From the NCBI GenBank assembly GCA_036557405.1, contig DATBHO010000131.1, positions 1-6,792 on the forward strand: DNA of 6,792 nt, in the 5' to 3' direction. Below are positions 1 through 5,568 of the stretch, in pieces. The number at the start of each line of letters is the position of its first letter. The stretch's first letter is position 1. The position numbers and the translations under genes are program-made. The notes under the pieces are model-generated. The model was not told where the DNA came from. It ran no database searches and saw nothing but the letters and a program-made list of their open reading frames with translations. This stretch comes from TA-21 sp036557405. Its GTDB lineage: Archaea > Thermoproteota > Nitrososphaeria > Nitrososphaerales > Nitrososphaeraceae.

Positions 1-1
1 A

Positions 2-205
2 GTAATAACGGAAAAGACAATAGAAAAGACGACAATCAAGACAACAGACAAGATGACAGGAAGTATAACGGAAATAGAAAAGACTACAGGAAAAACAGAG
101 ACAACTTCGCAGAGAATAATGGGTCAAGCAGACACTATAGCACTCGGTTCTCTTATAGTAAGTATAGTAGTGACTGGAATATTGCCTTTCCAATCCTATT
201 TGTAA
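2..205 (+). CDS. 3' end of a Thr/Lys-rich, membrane-anchored protein (partial)
   Basis: This frame is open from the left edge and ends in TAA at 203-205, giving 67 visible residues. The first 40 or so are rich in Thr, Lys and Glu in loose repeats (for example TEKTIEKTTIKTT), as in an extracellular stalk. They are followed by a hydrophobic stretch, ALGSLIVSIVVTGIL, and only five more residues (PFQSYL ends the frame). A Thr-rich stalk plus a C-terminal anchor is common in archaeal surface proteins, so this could be the tail of one. The start lies outside the window. Frame +1 is also open here, but it is Asn/Asp/Arg-rich without protein-like hydrophobic structure. The minus strand is also open, but it is oddly Cys-rich and looks like the antisense of this repeat. 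I do not recognise the family. The neighbouring DNA looks decayed, so this may also be a remnant. Confidence 0.4.
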   Translation, partial: VITEKTIEKTTIKTTDKMTGSITEIEKTTGKTETTSQRIMGQADTIALGSLIVSIVVTGILPFQSYL

Positions 206-718
206 AACCGTATCTAATTTCTCTTCATTTGTTAATATTTCAAATATATCATCCAGGTTATTGATGAGTATGGATGTTAACTTCTCAATTTTTTCTGATA
301 TCTTTCTTAGTGTATGCTCTATGGGTTTTCCACCTGGTAGATTCTGGCAATATGGATCATCACAAAGAAATGTATCTATCTCTTGAACTTTACCTGCTTG
401 AAAATCAATTTTATAAATTATTCTAGCACCTGTTATGCTAAGTGCTTTTGAAAGAGTTCTTCCAAATACTTCCACACCCTGATTCAATTCAAACAGACCT
501 CCTTTATCATCTTCATAAGGACAGGTATAGAAATTGACTACCTGACAAGGATAGTCTGATTCGAGTGTATTTGCATATGTGTTGTTAATGAGAAGTGCAA
601 TTGATTTCAAGTCTTACTTTACTTCTTTAACTAATTTTAAAACCTATTTTTCTATATTATCTAATTCGCTTTTATGTTTATGGAAACAAGGATCGCAAAA
701 CCATTCAGTGAGAACTTG
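2..718 (-). pseudogene. Protein-like frame with two in-frame stops (unrecognised)
   Basis: One minus-strand frame reads as protein over about 500 bases but carries stops. From 718 it gives QVLTEWFCDPCFHKHKSEL and then DNIEK, a Cys/His-rich piece like a zinc knuckle, before a TAG at 646-644. Nine codons later there is a TAA at 616-614. From 613 the same frame runs open to the left edge without any Met. It includes NTYANTLESDYPCQVVNFYT, FGRTLSKALSITGARIIYKI and FLCDDPYCQNLPGGK, then an amphipathic Lys/Ile/Leu-rich segment. Left of about 190 the frame becomes Cys-rich and is probably antisense to the Thr-rich plus-strand frame, so the true C-terminus may be lost. Because both halves are in the same frame and both look coding, a gene broken by nonsense mutations fits best. 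A TTG at 610 could instead start a shorter live gene. I do not recognise the family. Confidence 0.45.
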
Positions 719-744
719 TTAGGAATGCATGCATAACGTGGATA

Positions 745-946
745 ATGAAGTCACTCCAAACAATTATGGCAGTACTGGAAGTCATAGGATTGACAGGATC
801 TATAGGTGCAACAACATTACACTCTCACCGCCGTCCAACCTCCGGAACCAGATTAGCAATTCAAAATACTGACAAGTGATATGGAGAGGGCTGTATTAGA
901 TGAATATGAAAACAAACCATTGGATTTCGAAGAGAATAGACTGTGA
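745..946 (+). other. Two tiny protein-like frames, probably gene fragments
   Basis: An ATG at 745 opens a 44-residue frame (stop at 877-879) whose N-terminus, MKSLQTIMAVLEVIGLTGSI, is hydrophobic like a signal or anchor segment. It then turns basic and ends. Immediately afterwards a different frame gives ILTSDMERAVLDEYENKPLD followed by FEENRL and a stop at 944-946; its first ATG is at 881. The second piece looks like the C-terminal end of a charged protein without its body. Neither has a recognisable family or a clear ribosome-binding site. Both are more likely relics than working genes, in keeping with the broken frames on either side. Confidence 0.2.
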
Positions 947-1058
947 CACGCGCAAATACAGAATTTATGTTCGTATCTAATTTGGTATAAGGAATTATAA
1001 TGTAGATTTTCTCTAAACAGTCCACATAACTTTCTTTTAGACTCGCAACTCTTGTCAC
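861..1058 (-). pseudogene. Possible remnant of a DtxR/MntR-like regulator N-terminus
   Basis: A GTG-started frame of 65 residues begins MTRVASLKESYVDCLEKIYI. That resembles the first helix of DtxR/MntR-type metal-dependent repressors, which often begin with a 'S-x-E-x-Y-L-E-x-I-Y' pattern. In those proteins a helix-turn-helix with 'ARVxDIAxxLxVxxPSV' follows. Here the frame continues with a piece reading FARVTVYSLRNPMVCFH, which could be that motif with residues missing, and then becomes unstructured. No dimerisation or metal-binding domain follows. The family match is my inference from memory of the motif, not a search result. An overlapping 80-residue minus-strand frame (853-1095) has no such features and is not called. 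Confidence 0.2.
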
Positions 1059-1108
1059 CCTGATTACTTAACAAGTTTTTCCCGTCTCCACACATCCTTT
1101 GTTTTTTC

Positions 1109-1246
1109 TCAATGTTTCTTCATTTCTTTTTCTACTTGGTCTAGCACTCTACTTAGAACGGTATTGAATGTCTCGGCTATTTTGCCCAAGTTTCTATGCC
1201 TTTCGTATGTATCCTGTATTAACGTAACAGTAGTTAACCTATTCAC
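1109..1246 (-). CDS. Possible small helical protein, 45 aa, GTG start
   Basis: A 45-residue frame starts at GTG 1246-1244 and ends at TGA 1111-1109. It begins MNRLTTVTLIQDTYERHRNL and ends RVLDQVEKEMKKH. Its composition is strongly protein-like: alternating hydrophobic and charged residues predict one long amphipathic helix with no Cys or Trp. The frame stays open upstream of the GTG for at least nine codons, so the GTG is a guess, and this could equally be the C-terminal stub of a gene whose 5' part was replaced by the K+ channel promoter region. There is no family I recognise. It is divergent from the channel gene, with 38 bases between the two starts. Confidence 0.35.
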   Translation of the reverse strand: MNRLTTVTLIQDTYERHRNLGKIAETFNTVLSRVLDQVEKEMKKH

Positions 1247-1253
1247 GTAATAG

Positions 1254-1259
1254 TATAAG
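1254..1259 (+). promoter_or_regulatory. Weak TATA-like box for the K+ channel gene
   Basis: TATAAG lies 26-31 bases before the ATG at 1285, the distance expected for an archaeal leaderless or short-leader transcript. An AGGAG at 1272-1276, eight bases before the ATG, could be a ribosome-binding site if transcription began further upstream. The two readings are mutually awkward and sequence alone does not decide between them. Confidence 0.3.
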
Positions 1260-1284
1260 TAGGTAGAGTATAGGAGAACTATTT

Positions 1285-1812
1285 ATGAATAGTGTCAAGT
1301 TCAATAAATTCCTAAAAGGAAACATGAACGTCATTATTCCGGTAATACTTACTGGAGTAGTGATATTTGTTGGTGGTTTTGCAGAGTATCTGGCCGAATA
1401 CAAAGAGCCAGGAGCGAATATAACAAAATTTGGCGATGCCCTTTGGTGGTCTGTGATTACAATTACAACTGTAGGGTATGGCGATTATACTCCAATAACG
1501 CCCGTCGGGAGGATAATAGGAACAATAGTAATGTTCGCAGGCATTGGTATCGCCGTAACATTAGTAACCGTAATCGCGCAGTCGAGAGTTCAGCGTATGC
1601 AGGAAAGATTGAAGTCAAAGACTGACGCTAGGGCTGGAGTATTAGCGAAGGAGACGAAGGCAACTATACAAGACAAAGTCGAGGGAATCGAGAAACTGAC
1701 TAAAGAAGAGTTTGATGGGCTAATGATCATGATGAAGAGTTTACGTCTGACTCTACTTGAGGGGTCTAAAGAGGTTTACAAATGCCCAAGATGTGGCCAG
1801 CAACTACCGTAG
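1285..1812 (+). CDS. Two-transmembrane potassium channel with C-terminal CxxC tail
   Basis: A 175-residue K+-selective channel subunit, expected to act as a tetramer in the cytoplasmic membrane. TM1 is about residues 15-36 (VIIPVILTGVVIFVGG). The pore helix is about 48-61 (KFGDALWWSVITIT), followed by the signature filter TVGYGD at 62-67. TM2 is about 75-98, with possible hinge glycines G86 and G88. There is no voltage sensor and no RCK domain. In place of RCK there is a charged helical segment (about 100-160) that could form a tetrameric bundle, ending in KCPRCGQQLP with a Cys pair at 167 and 170. That resembles half of a zinc ribbon and could bind metal between subunits. The ATG is chosen because it precedes TM1 and has AGGAG eight bases upstream. 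The channel call is secure; gating and physiology are unknown. Confidence 0.92.
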   Translation: MNSVKFNKFLKGNMNVIIPVILTGVVIFVGGFAEYLAEYKEPGANITKFGDALWWSVITITTVGYGDYTPITPVGRIIGTIVMFAGIGIAVTLVTVIAQSRVQRMQERLKSKTDARAGVLAKETKATIQDKVEGIEKLTKEEFDGLMIMMKSLRLTLLEGSKEVYKCPRCGQQLP

Positions 1813-1907
1813 CAAGCATAAATTTTGTAGTAATTGATGATTAGCGCTTAGTCTATTTGGTGCTTGCCCATAGGCCGTATGTATCTTATTGGAATGGTAT
1901 TTGGTCT

Positions 1908-1923
1908 ATTCAATAAATTGAAT
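1908..1923. repeat. 16-base palindrome ATTCAA-TAAA-TTGAAT
   Basis: Perfect 6-base inverted repeat around a TAAA centre, downstream of the K+ channel gene. It shares its architecture and centre with the element at 2032-2047, where the arms are swapped (ATTGAA...TTCAAT). It could be a regulator binding site or chance structure in A/T-rich DNA. Confidence 0.4.
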
Positions 1924-2031
1924 AACTTGAATAATTAAGAACTAATTATTCTAGCCTAGTCTAATTCGATAAACCGTATTAAGCCATTACGATCTTAGAG
2001 TTTGTAAGCAATAATAAGTTACAATTTCTAA

Positions 2032-2047
2032 ATTGAATAAATTCAAT
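2032..2047. repeat. 16-base palindrome ATTGAA-TAAA-TTCAAT
   Basis: Perfect 6-base inverted repeat around TAAA, about 115 bases before the start of the secreted-protein gene. Another ATTGAA follows at 2049-2054, and AATTGAATAA also occurs near the first palindrome, so the motif recurs in this intergenic region. Confidence 0.4.
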
Positions 2048-2133
2048 AATTGAAATTAGTAAACCATGGGATGGATACTTAACATGGCCTTCGTACTGGA
2101 GCCCCTTGAATTAGCATCTATTTTTACATCATT

Positions 2134-2141
2134 CTTTAATA
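2134..2141 (+). promoter_or_regulatory. TATA-like box of the secreted-protein gene
   Basis: CTTTAATA is centred about 26 bases before ATG 2164, and there is no Shine-Dalgarno-like sequence in between. This spacing suggests a leaderless mRNA beginning at or next to the start codon, and it supports the ATG at 2164 or the TTG at 2161. Confidence 0.4.
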
Positions 2142-2163
2142 CTTTGTCGCAATATGAATATTG

Positions 2164-2523
2164 ATGGAAATATCAAAAGTTGCACTTGCTTCAGCGTCTC
2201 TAGTTTGCATTATTTTATTAGCGAGCTCAGTGTCTGCACAAAACATGACTAATCAGACAATGACCGGAACGGACATAACTAACACGACTGAACCGGCTGC
2301 AGCCAGCGGTCTGGCAAAGGTGAAAATACTAGAAGCCATCAAATCTCTGGAAAATGGAGACAAAACATCAGCTTTAGTTGAATTGACTGCAGCTAAGCAA
2401 GCTATTTCTGGAGAATCTGATCAGGCTAAGATGCATTTTAATGAAGGCATGAAGGCTTTTACGGGTGGAGATTCGAATGGTGCTTTGATGCATTTGAAAG
2501 CCGCACTTAATTTTCTGGGGTAA
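2164..2523 (+). CDS. Small secreted helical-repeat (TPR-like) protein
   Basis: A 119-residue protein from ATG 2164; an adjacent in-frame TTG at 2161 would add one Met. The N-terminus (MEISKVALASASLVCIILLA) is a typical signal peptide with a short charged start and a hydrophobic core, and a cleavage site after SVSA is likely. The following linker carries three N-glycosylation sequons (N-M-T, N-Q-T, N-T-T). The rest is two similar helical hairpins, about residues 50-81 and 86-118. Each holds a Gly-Asp turn and an Ala-rich second helix (ENGDKTSALVELTAAK and TGGDSNGALMHLKAAL), like a pair of TPR units. It is probably exported and glycosylated, perhaps a scaffold or binding protein at the cell surface, but the role is unknown. 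It is single in its operon: an oligo-T follows the stop and the next gene is on the other strand. Confidence 0.75.
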   Translation: MEISKVALASASLVCIILLASSVSAQNMTNQTMTGTDITNTTEPAAASGLAKVKILEAIKSLENGDKTSALVELTAAKQAISGESDQAKMHFNEGMKAFTGGDSNGALMHLKAALNFLG

Positions 2524-2547
2524 ACCTACAACTCAATTTATCCTAAA

Positions 2548-2554
2548 TTTTTTT
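2548..2554 (+). terminator. Oligo-T terminator after the secreted-protein gene
   Basis: Seven consecutive T on the plus strand lie 24 bases after the TAA of the secreted-protein gene. Archaeal RNA polymerase ends transcription at U-rich tracts without needing a hairpin, and none is apparent here. Confidence 0.45.
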
Positions 2555-2655
2555 GTAATCGGGACTAATCTCAACCCTCTTGAATAGTATCTACGTGGAA
2601 GAATTAATAGATCCGCGTTCATTGATTGAGTCCACTTAGAGAACTACTAGAAATA

Positions 2656-2744
2656 CGGGTCCGATGGGCTTCGATCCCATGAACTCTGGCTCCGGAGGCT
2701 TATGCTCAAAAATCAGCACCCTTTCCTGACTGGGCCACGGACCC
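2656..2744 (-). tRNA. tRNA-Arg (anticodon CCG) with a 14-nt intron in the anticodon stem
   Basis: On the minus strand the acceptor GGGTCCG (2744-2738) pairs perfectly with CGGACCC (2663-2657), with discriminator G at 2656. The D stem is GCCC/GGGT, and its loop AGTCAGGAAA has G18-G19 and A20, an arginine identity base. The T stem ATGGG/CCCAT closes loop ATCGAAG, with A54 as in many archaeal tRNAs. Read straight through, no anticodon stem forms. Removing 14 bases between positions 29 and 30 joins CTG to GC, giving stem CTGGC, which pairs fully with GCCAG around loop CTCCGGA. The anticodon is CCG at 2695-2693, decoding CGG. The variable loop is AGTTC. Mature length is 75 with the discriminator; CCA is not encoded. 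The identity depends on the intron model, which a bulge-helix-bulge fold supports. Confidence 0.85.
2700..2713 (-). other. Non-canonical tRNA intron (position 29/30) with bulge-helix-bulge
   Basis: The intron reads ATTTTTGAGCATAA. Exon bases GTGC (24-27) pair with intron bases GCAT (9-12), giving a 4-bp central helix with one G-U pair. It is flanked by 3-base bulges TG/A and AA/G, where '/' marks the predicted cuts. Outside it, AGG (21-23) can pair with CCT (31-33). The inner intron helix is minimal, so this is the relaxed form known for non-canonical archaeal introns. Splicing would need the archaeal tRNA endonuclease. Confidence 0.8.
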
Positions 2745-2766
2745 TAGACAATGTTACATATCGGAA

Positions 2767-2774
2767 ATATTTAA
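2767..2774 (-). promoter_or_regulatory. TATA box for tRNA-Arg
   Basis: On the minus strand TTAAATAT lies 23-30 bases before the 5' end of the tRNA, the distance expected for an archaeal stable-RNA promoter. It sits in the 149-base divergent region shared with the phosphatase-argS operon. Confidence 0.5.
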
Positions 2775-2866
2775 TCGTAAATGCCATACGTAAATCCTTC
2801 CATTACCAATACTGTCAATCAACATTAAGAATTAATAATTGAAGTTTCAGTAAAGTTAATCATACG

Positions 2867-2876
2867 CAAAAATAAA
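2867..2876 (+). promoter_or_regulatory. TATA-like box for the phosphatase-argS operon
   Basis: CAAAAATAAA is centred about 22 bases before the TTG at 2894 (28 before the TTG at 2900). There is no purine-rich ribosome-binding site between the box and the start, which suggests a leaderless operon transcript. The match to a TATA consensus is only fair. Confidence 0.3.
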
Positions 2877-2893
2877 CACAATAATTCAGTAGA

Positions 2894-3607
2894 TTGCGAT
2901 TGTCTAGCACGGATCTGAAAATTAAAGCCTTTGCAATAGATATCGATGGAACTTTAACTGAAAATGGAAATGGAATGATCTATCTACCAGCAGCTTCAAA
3001 AATGAGGTTTCTTGAAAAATTTGGCTACAGGGTATTTTTCGTTACTGGCCGTTCGTGCATTGAGGCATACGTTTTGTCTATGTTTTTGGGTCTAACCAGA
3101 GTGGCGGTAGGAGAAAATGGTGGAGTTGTAGGTAAAGGGCCTTCAGATTATACCATTCTCGGAAATAAAGAGTTATGTTCAAGAGGGTATGAAATTTTAA
3201 AACAAAGTATATCTAATGTAGATATTAAACCAGTATTTCCTAGACTTTCGGAGATCGTATTGCAAAGGACTTTTGATATAAATGAAGGGAAAAAAATACT
3301 AAGAGAAAAGAAATTAGATCTAGATCTAGTGGATAGTAAATATGCGTATCATATTAATGAGATAGGGGTCAATAAAGCCAAAGGTCTATCTCTGGCTTTA
3401 AAGTTCCTAAATATTGAACCAAAAGAAGTTGTAGCGATCGGTGATAGCGAAACTGACATTTCGGTTTTTGGTATTTGCGGCCTAAGTATAGCTTTAGGGC
3501 ACGCGGATCTCGCGGTTAAGGCTAATGCAGATCATGTTGTGGGTGGTAAGGAGGGAGTAGGATTGTGTGATGCCATTGATTATGTTAATCTAAATTACTT
3601 GAGATAA
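2894..3607 (+). CDS. Phosphoglycolate phosphatase, archaeal HAD type
   Basis: A 237-residue HAD-superfamily phosphatase (the family hydrolyses 2-phosphoglycolate to glycolate and phosphate; Mg-dependent, cytosolic). Motif I is DIDGTLT, with catalytic Asp16 and Asp18. Motif II is VTGRS, with Thr51. The motif III lysine is K161 or K163 (VNKAKG). Motif IV is GDSETD (183-188). The C2-type cap between motifs II and III (about 80-155) and the length fit the archaeal PGPase group (HAD-IIB, 220-240 residues). The start is TTG at 2894; a second TTG at 2900 is possible and there is no ATG before residue 27. It is followed three bases later by argS and is probably co-transcribed and translationally coupled with it. 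Ammonia-oxidising archaea lack a RubisCO-based Calvin cycle, so clearing phosphoglycolate from DNA damage or acting on other small phosphates are plausible roles (inference). Confidence 0.87.
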   Translation: MRLSSTDLKIKAFAIDIDGTLTENGNGMIYLPAASKMRFLEKFGYRVFFVTGRSCIEAYVLSMFLGLTRVAVGENGGVVGKGPSDYTILGNKELCSRGYEILKQSISNVDIKPVFPRLSEIVLQRTFDINEGKKILREKKLDLDLVDSKYAYHINEIGVNKAKGLSLALKFLNIEPKEVVAIGDSETDISVFGICGLSIALGHADLAVKANADHVVGGKEGVGLCDAIDYVNLNYLR

Positions 3608-3610
3608 GAA

Positions 3611-5524
3611 ATGAGTTTTAAGAACTTCGTTGCTCAAGCAAATGAAGTAATAAAATTTGCACTTGAGAAATTTGATATTAAAAACGAATCATACAGTCTT
3701 AGAGCTCCCCCAAAAGAAGATTTTGGCGACTTAAGTTGTAATGTTGCATTTTTACTTACAAAGGAATTACAAAAATCACCTTACCAAATTGCTTCAATGT
3801 TAGTTGAGCAATACTCAGATTACTATAACCGAAATAAACCAGGATTAGGATACTATATATCGTCAGTTGCAGCGCATGAAAGTGGGTATATTAATTTTAA
3901 GGCAAACTTTGATCTAATTGGTAAGGAGATATTATGCGATATACTGGAAAATAATCTCTCTTTTGTAGATATAGGTAAGAACAAAAAAGTGATTATTGAG
4001 CACACAAGTGTAAATCCAAACAAGGCATTACATGTAGGGCACCTTAGAAATGTCGTAATAGGGGATACCCTGTATAGAATTTTAAAGAAAACAAACCACG
4101 ATGTCACAGTTCTGAATTATGTGGATGATTCTGGCCTTCAAGTTGCTGATCTTCTCGTTGGTTTTTTATATTTAAAATTTCCAATACAACCAGCTGACAA
4201 GAACATAAAATTTGATAAGTATTGCGGTAACGAAATTTATGTAAAGGTAAATGAACTGTATGAAAAGGATCCCTCTTTGATTGATAAAAGGAAATCGGTG
4301 TTAAAAAAATTAGAAATAGGTGATCCTGACATAAACTCATTTGCCTCCGAGGTCACATCCAAAGTCCTTAGAGATCAGCTGACAACTTGTTGGAGAATCA
4401 AAGCCCGATATGATCTACTCAATTTTGAATCACATATAATAAGATCAGATTTATGGAAAAAAACATTTGAAAAATTGCAACATGAAAAAATCATAGAGAA
4501 AGAATCCGAGGGTAATAATATTGGATGTTGGACATTTGATTCTTCTGACGAGGGAACTAAAATTATTGTAAGAAGCGATAATACTGCAACATACATTGCA
4601 AAAGATATCCCCTATGCCTTACTGAAAGTAGGAACAATTAAGGATATATTCAATTATCGAGTTTTTGTGAAACAGTGGGACGATACAAATTTGTGGACTA
4701 CGACAACCGATGATTCAGGAAATGTGATCCACCCAATATTTTTTCCAGCTGAATATTCCATAACTGTGATTGATAGCCGGCAAACAAGATTACAAAATAT
4801 AATAAAGGAAATCTTGAGTAAACTTGCGCAGAAGTCAAAGGAATATAGGCATTTTTCATATGGTCCAGTATTACTTTCAAGTAGAACTGCTAATAGCCTA
4901 GGGATTGGTGCAGTAGGTGAAAAGTCTGTACAAATGTCGGGAAGAAAGGGAATTTACATAGATGCTGACTTTGTGCTTGATACTTGCTATAGTAAAGCAA
5001 AAGAAGAGACCATGAGACGTAATCCGGAAATTACTGGAGAAGATCTTGAAAAAACTTCAGAGGAAATAGCAATTTCTGCTATTAGATATAGTCTGATTAA
5101 GAACGATCTAGAAAAAGAAATAAAATTTGACATAATTGATTCGTTAAGTTTGGACGGAAATTCTGGACCGTATTTGCAATATGCATATGCTCGTTGTTGC
5201 CGCTTGGTTGAAAAATCGAATGCAAAATCATTTTATGGAGATATGAAGTACCTTTCTACCGGAATTGAATACCGTATAATTAAACATCTCTCAAAATTTA
5301 CAATAATTATTGAGGATACGATTAATACTATGGAGCCAAAGCTTATTACACAGTATGCATATGAGCTTGCTACACTGTTCAACCTGTTTTATGAAAAACT
5401 ACCCATTTTGAAAGAGATTAATAACAATATATCTTCCGCAAGAATTTCCTTAGTTGAGGCTGTACGCTTAGTACTTAAGGAAAATCTGTGTTTGGTTGGT
5501 ATTACACCCTTGGACAGAATGTAG
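3611..5524 (+). CDS. argS: Arginyl-tRNA synthetase (EC 6.1.1.19)
   Basis: A 637-residue class Ia synthetase that charges tRNA-Arg with arginine using ATP. The N-terminal additional domain is about residues 1-100, with DFGDLSCNVAF at 37-47. The catalytic signature SVNPNKALHVGHLRN contains the HIGH motif as H141-V-G-H144. The arginine-site motif NYVDDSGLQ is at 169-177 and the second catalytic half at about 320-450. The KMSK region reads VQMSGRKGIYI (440-450), with Gln441 where the first Lys is expected; many ArgRS have a relaxed KMSK loop. The DALR anticodon-binding domain begins at GPYLQYAYARCCRL (519-532). The C-terminus, GITPLDRM, is typical of the family and indicates a complete gene. The ATG lies three bases after the phosphatase stop with no clear Shine-Dalgarno, suggesting coupling. 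An expected substrate, tRNA-Arg(CCG), lies divergently upstream of the operon. Confidence 0.97.
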   Translation: MSFKNFVAQANEVIKFALEKFDIKNESYSLRAPPKEDFGDLSCNVAFLLTKELQKSPYQIASMLVEQYSDYYNRNKPGLGYYISSVAAHESGYINFKANFDLIGKEILCDILENNLSFVDIGKNKKVIIEHTSVNPNKALHVGHLRNVVIGDTLYRILKKTNHDVTVLNYVDDSGLQVADLLVGFLYLKFPIQPADKNIKFDKYCGNEIYVKVNELYEKDPSLIDKRKSVLKKLEIGDPDINSFASEVTSKVLRDQLTTCWRIKARYDLLNFESHIIRSDLWKKTFEKLQHEKIIEKESEGNNIGCWTFDSSDEGTKIIVRSDNTATYIAKDIPYALLKVGTIKDIFNYRVFVKQWDDTNLWTTTTDDSGNVIHPIFFPAEYSITVIDSRQTRLQNIIKEILSKLAQKSKEYRHFSYGPVLLSSRTANSLGIGAVGEKSVQMSGRKGIYIDADFVLDTCYSKAKEETMRRNPEITGEDLEKTSEEIAISAIRYSLIKNDLEKEIKFDIIDSLSLDGNSGPYLQYAYARCCRLVEKSNAKSFYGDMKYLSTGIEYRIIKHLSKFTIIIEDTINTMEPKLITQYAYELATLFNLFYEKLPILKEINNNISSARISLVEAVRLVLKENLCLVGITPLDRM

Positions 5525-5568
5525 ATCTACAAATTAATTTGGTTTCCTGTAAAGTATCATGCCATAAA

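Larger units (their letters stand above)
1813..2133. other. Non-coding A/T-rich intergenic region with palindromes
   Basis: I find no credible gene on either strand here: frames are short and stop-rich. The visible structure is two 16-base palindromes, described separately, and scattered TAAT/AATT-rich sequence. No strong oligo-T terminator follows the channel gene; only TTTT occurs about 15 bases after its stop. A TGATGA at 1836-1841 has no CTGA partner at C/D-box distance. Confidence 0.6.

Noticed and set aside
1..130. Purine-rich repeats as a CRISPR array
   Set aside because: The units are short, irregular and contiguous, without constant repeats or spacers; they read as low-complexity coding sequence.
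644..646. TAG as a pyrrolysine codon in the broken minus-strand gene
   Set aside because: A TAA follows nine codons later in the same frame and there is no reason to expect pyrrolysine use in this lineage. Nonsense mutation is simpler.
853..1095. 80-residue minus-strand frame beginning MCGDGKNLL
   Set aside because: It is Ser/Cys-rich with no pattern of a folded protein, and it overlaps more protein-like short frames on both strands.
1443..1625. 60-residue frame within the channel gene
   Set aside because: It overlaps the selectivity-filter coding region in another frame; its Arg/Asn-rich translation is an artefact.
1836..1841. TGATGA as the C box of a C/D guide RNA (also ATGATGA at 6342-6348)
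   Set aside because: No CTGA D box or internal C'/D' boxes lie at the right spacing.
2656..2744. Class II tRNA (Leu GAG or Ser) or tRNA-Gln(TTG) with a 37/38 intron
   Set aside because: Leu/Ser readings give unpaired anticodon stems. The Gln reading leaves an A-C mismatch and lacks A1-U72. Only Arg(CCG) with a 29/30 intron gives full pairing plus a bulge-helix-bulge.
3853..4880. Four minus-strand open frames of 60-84 codons inside argS
   Set aside because: They are shadows of argS. Their translations have no domain character, and argS is continuous and full length across them.
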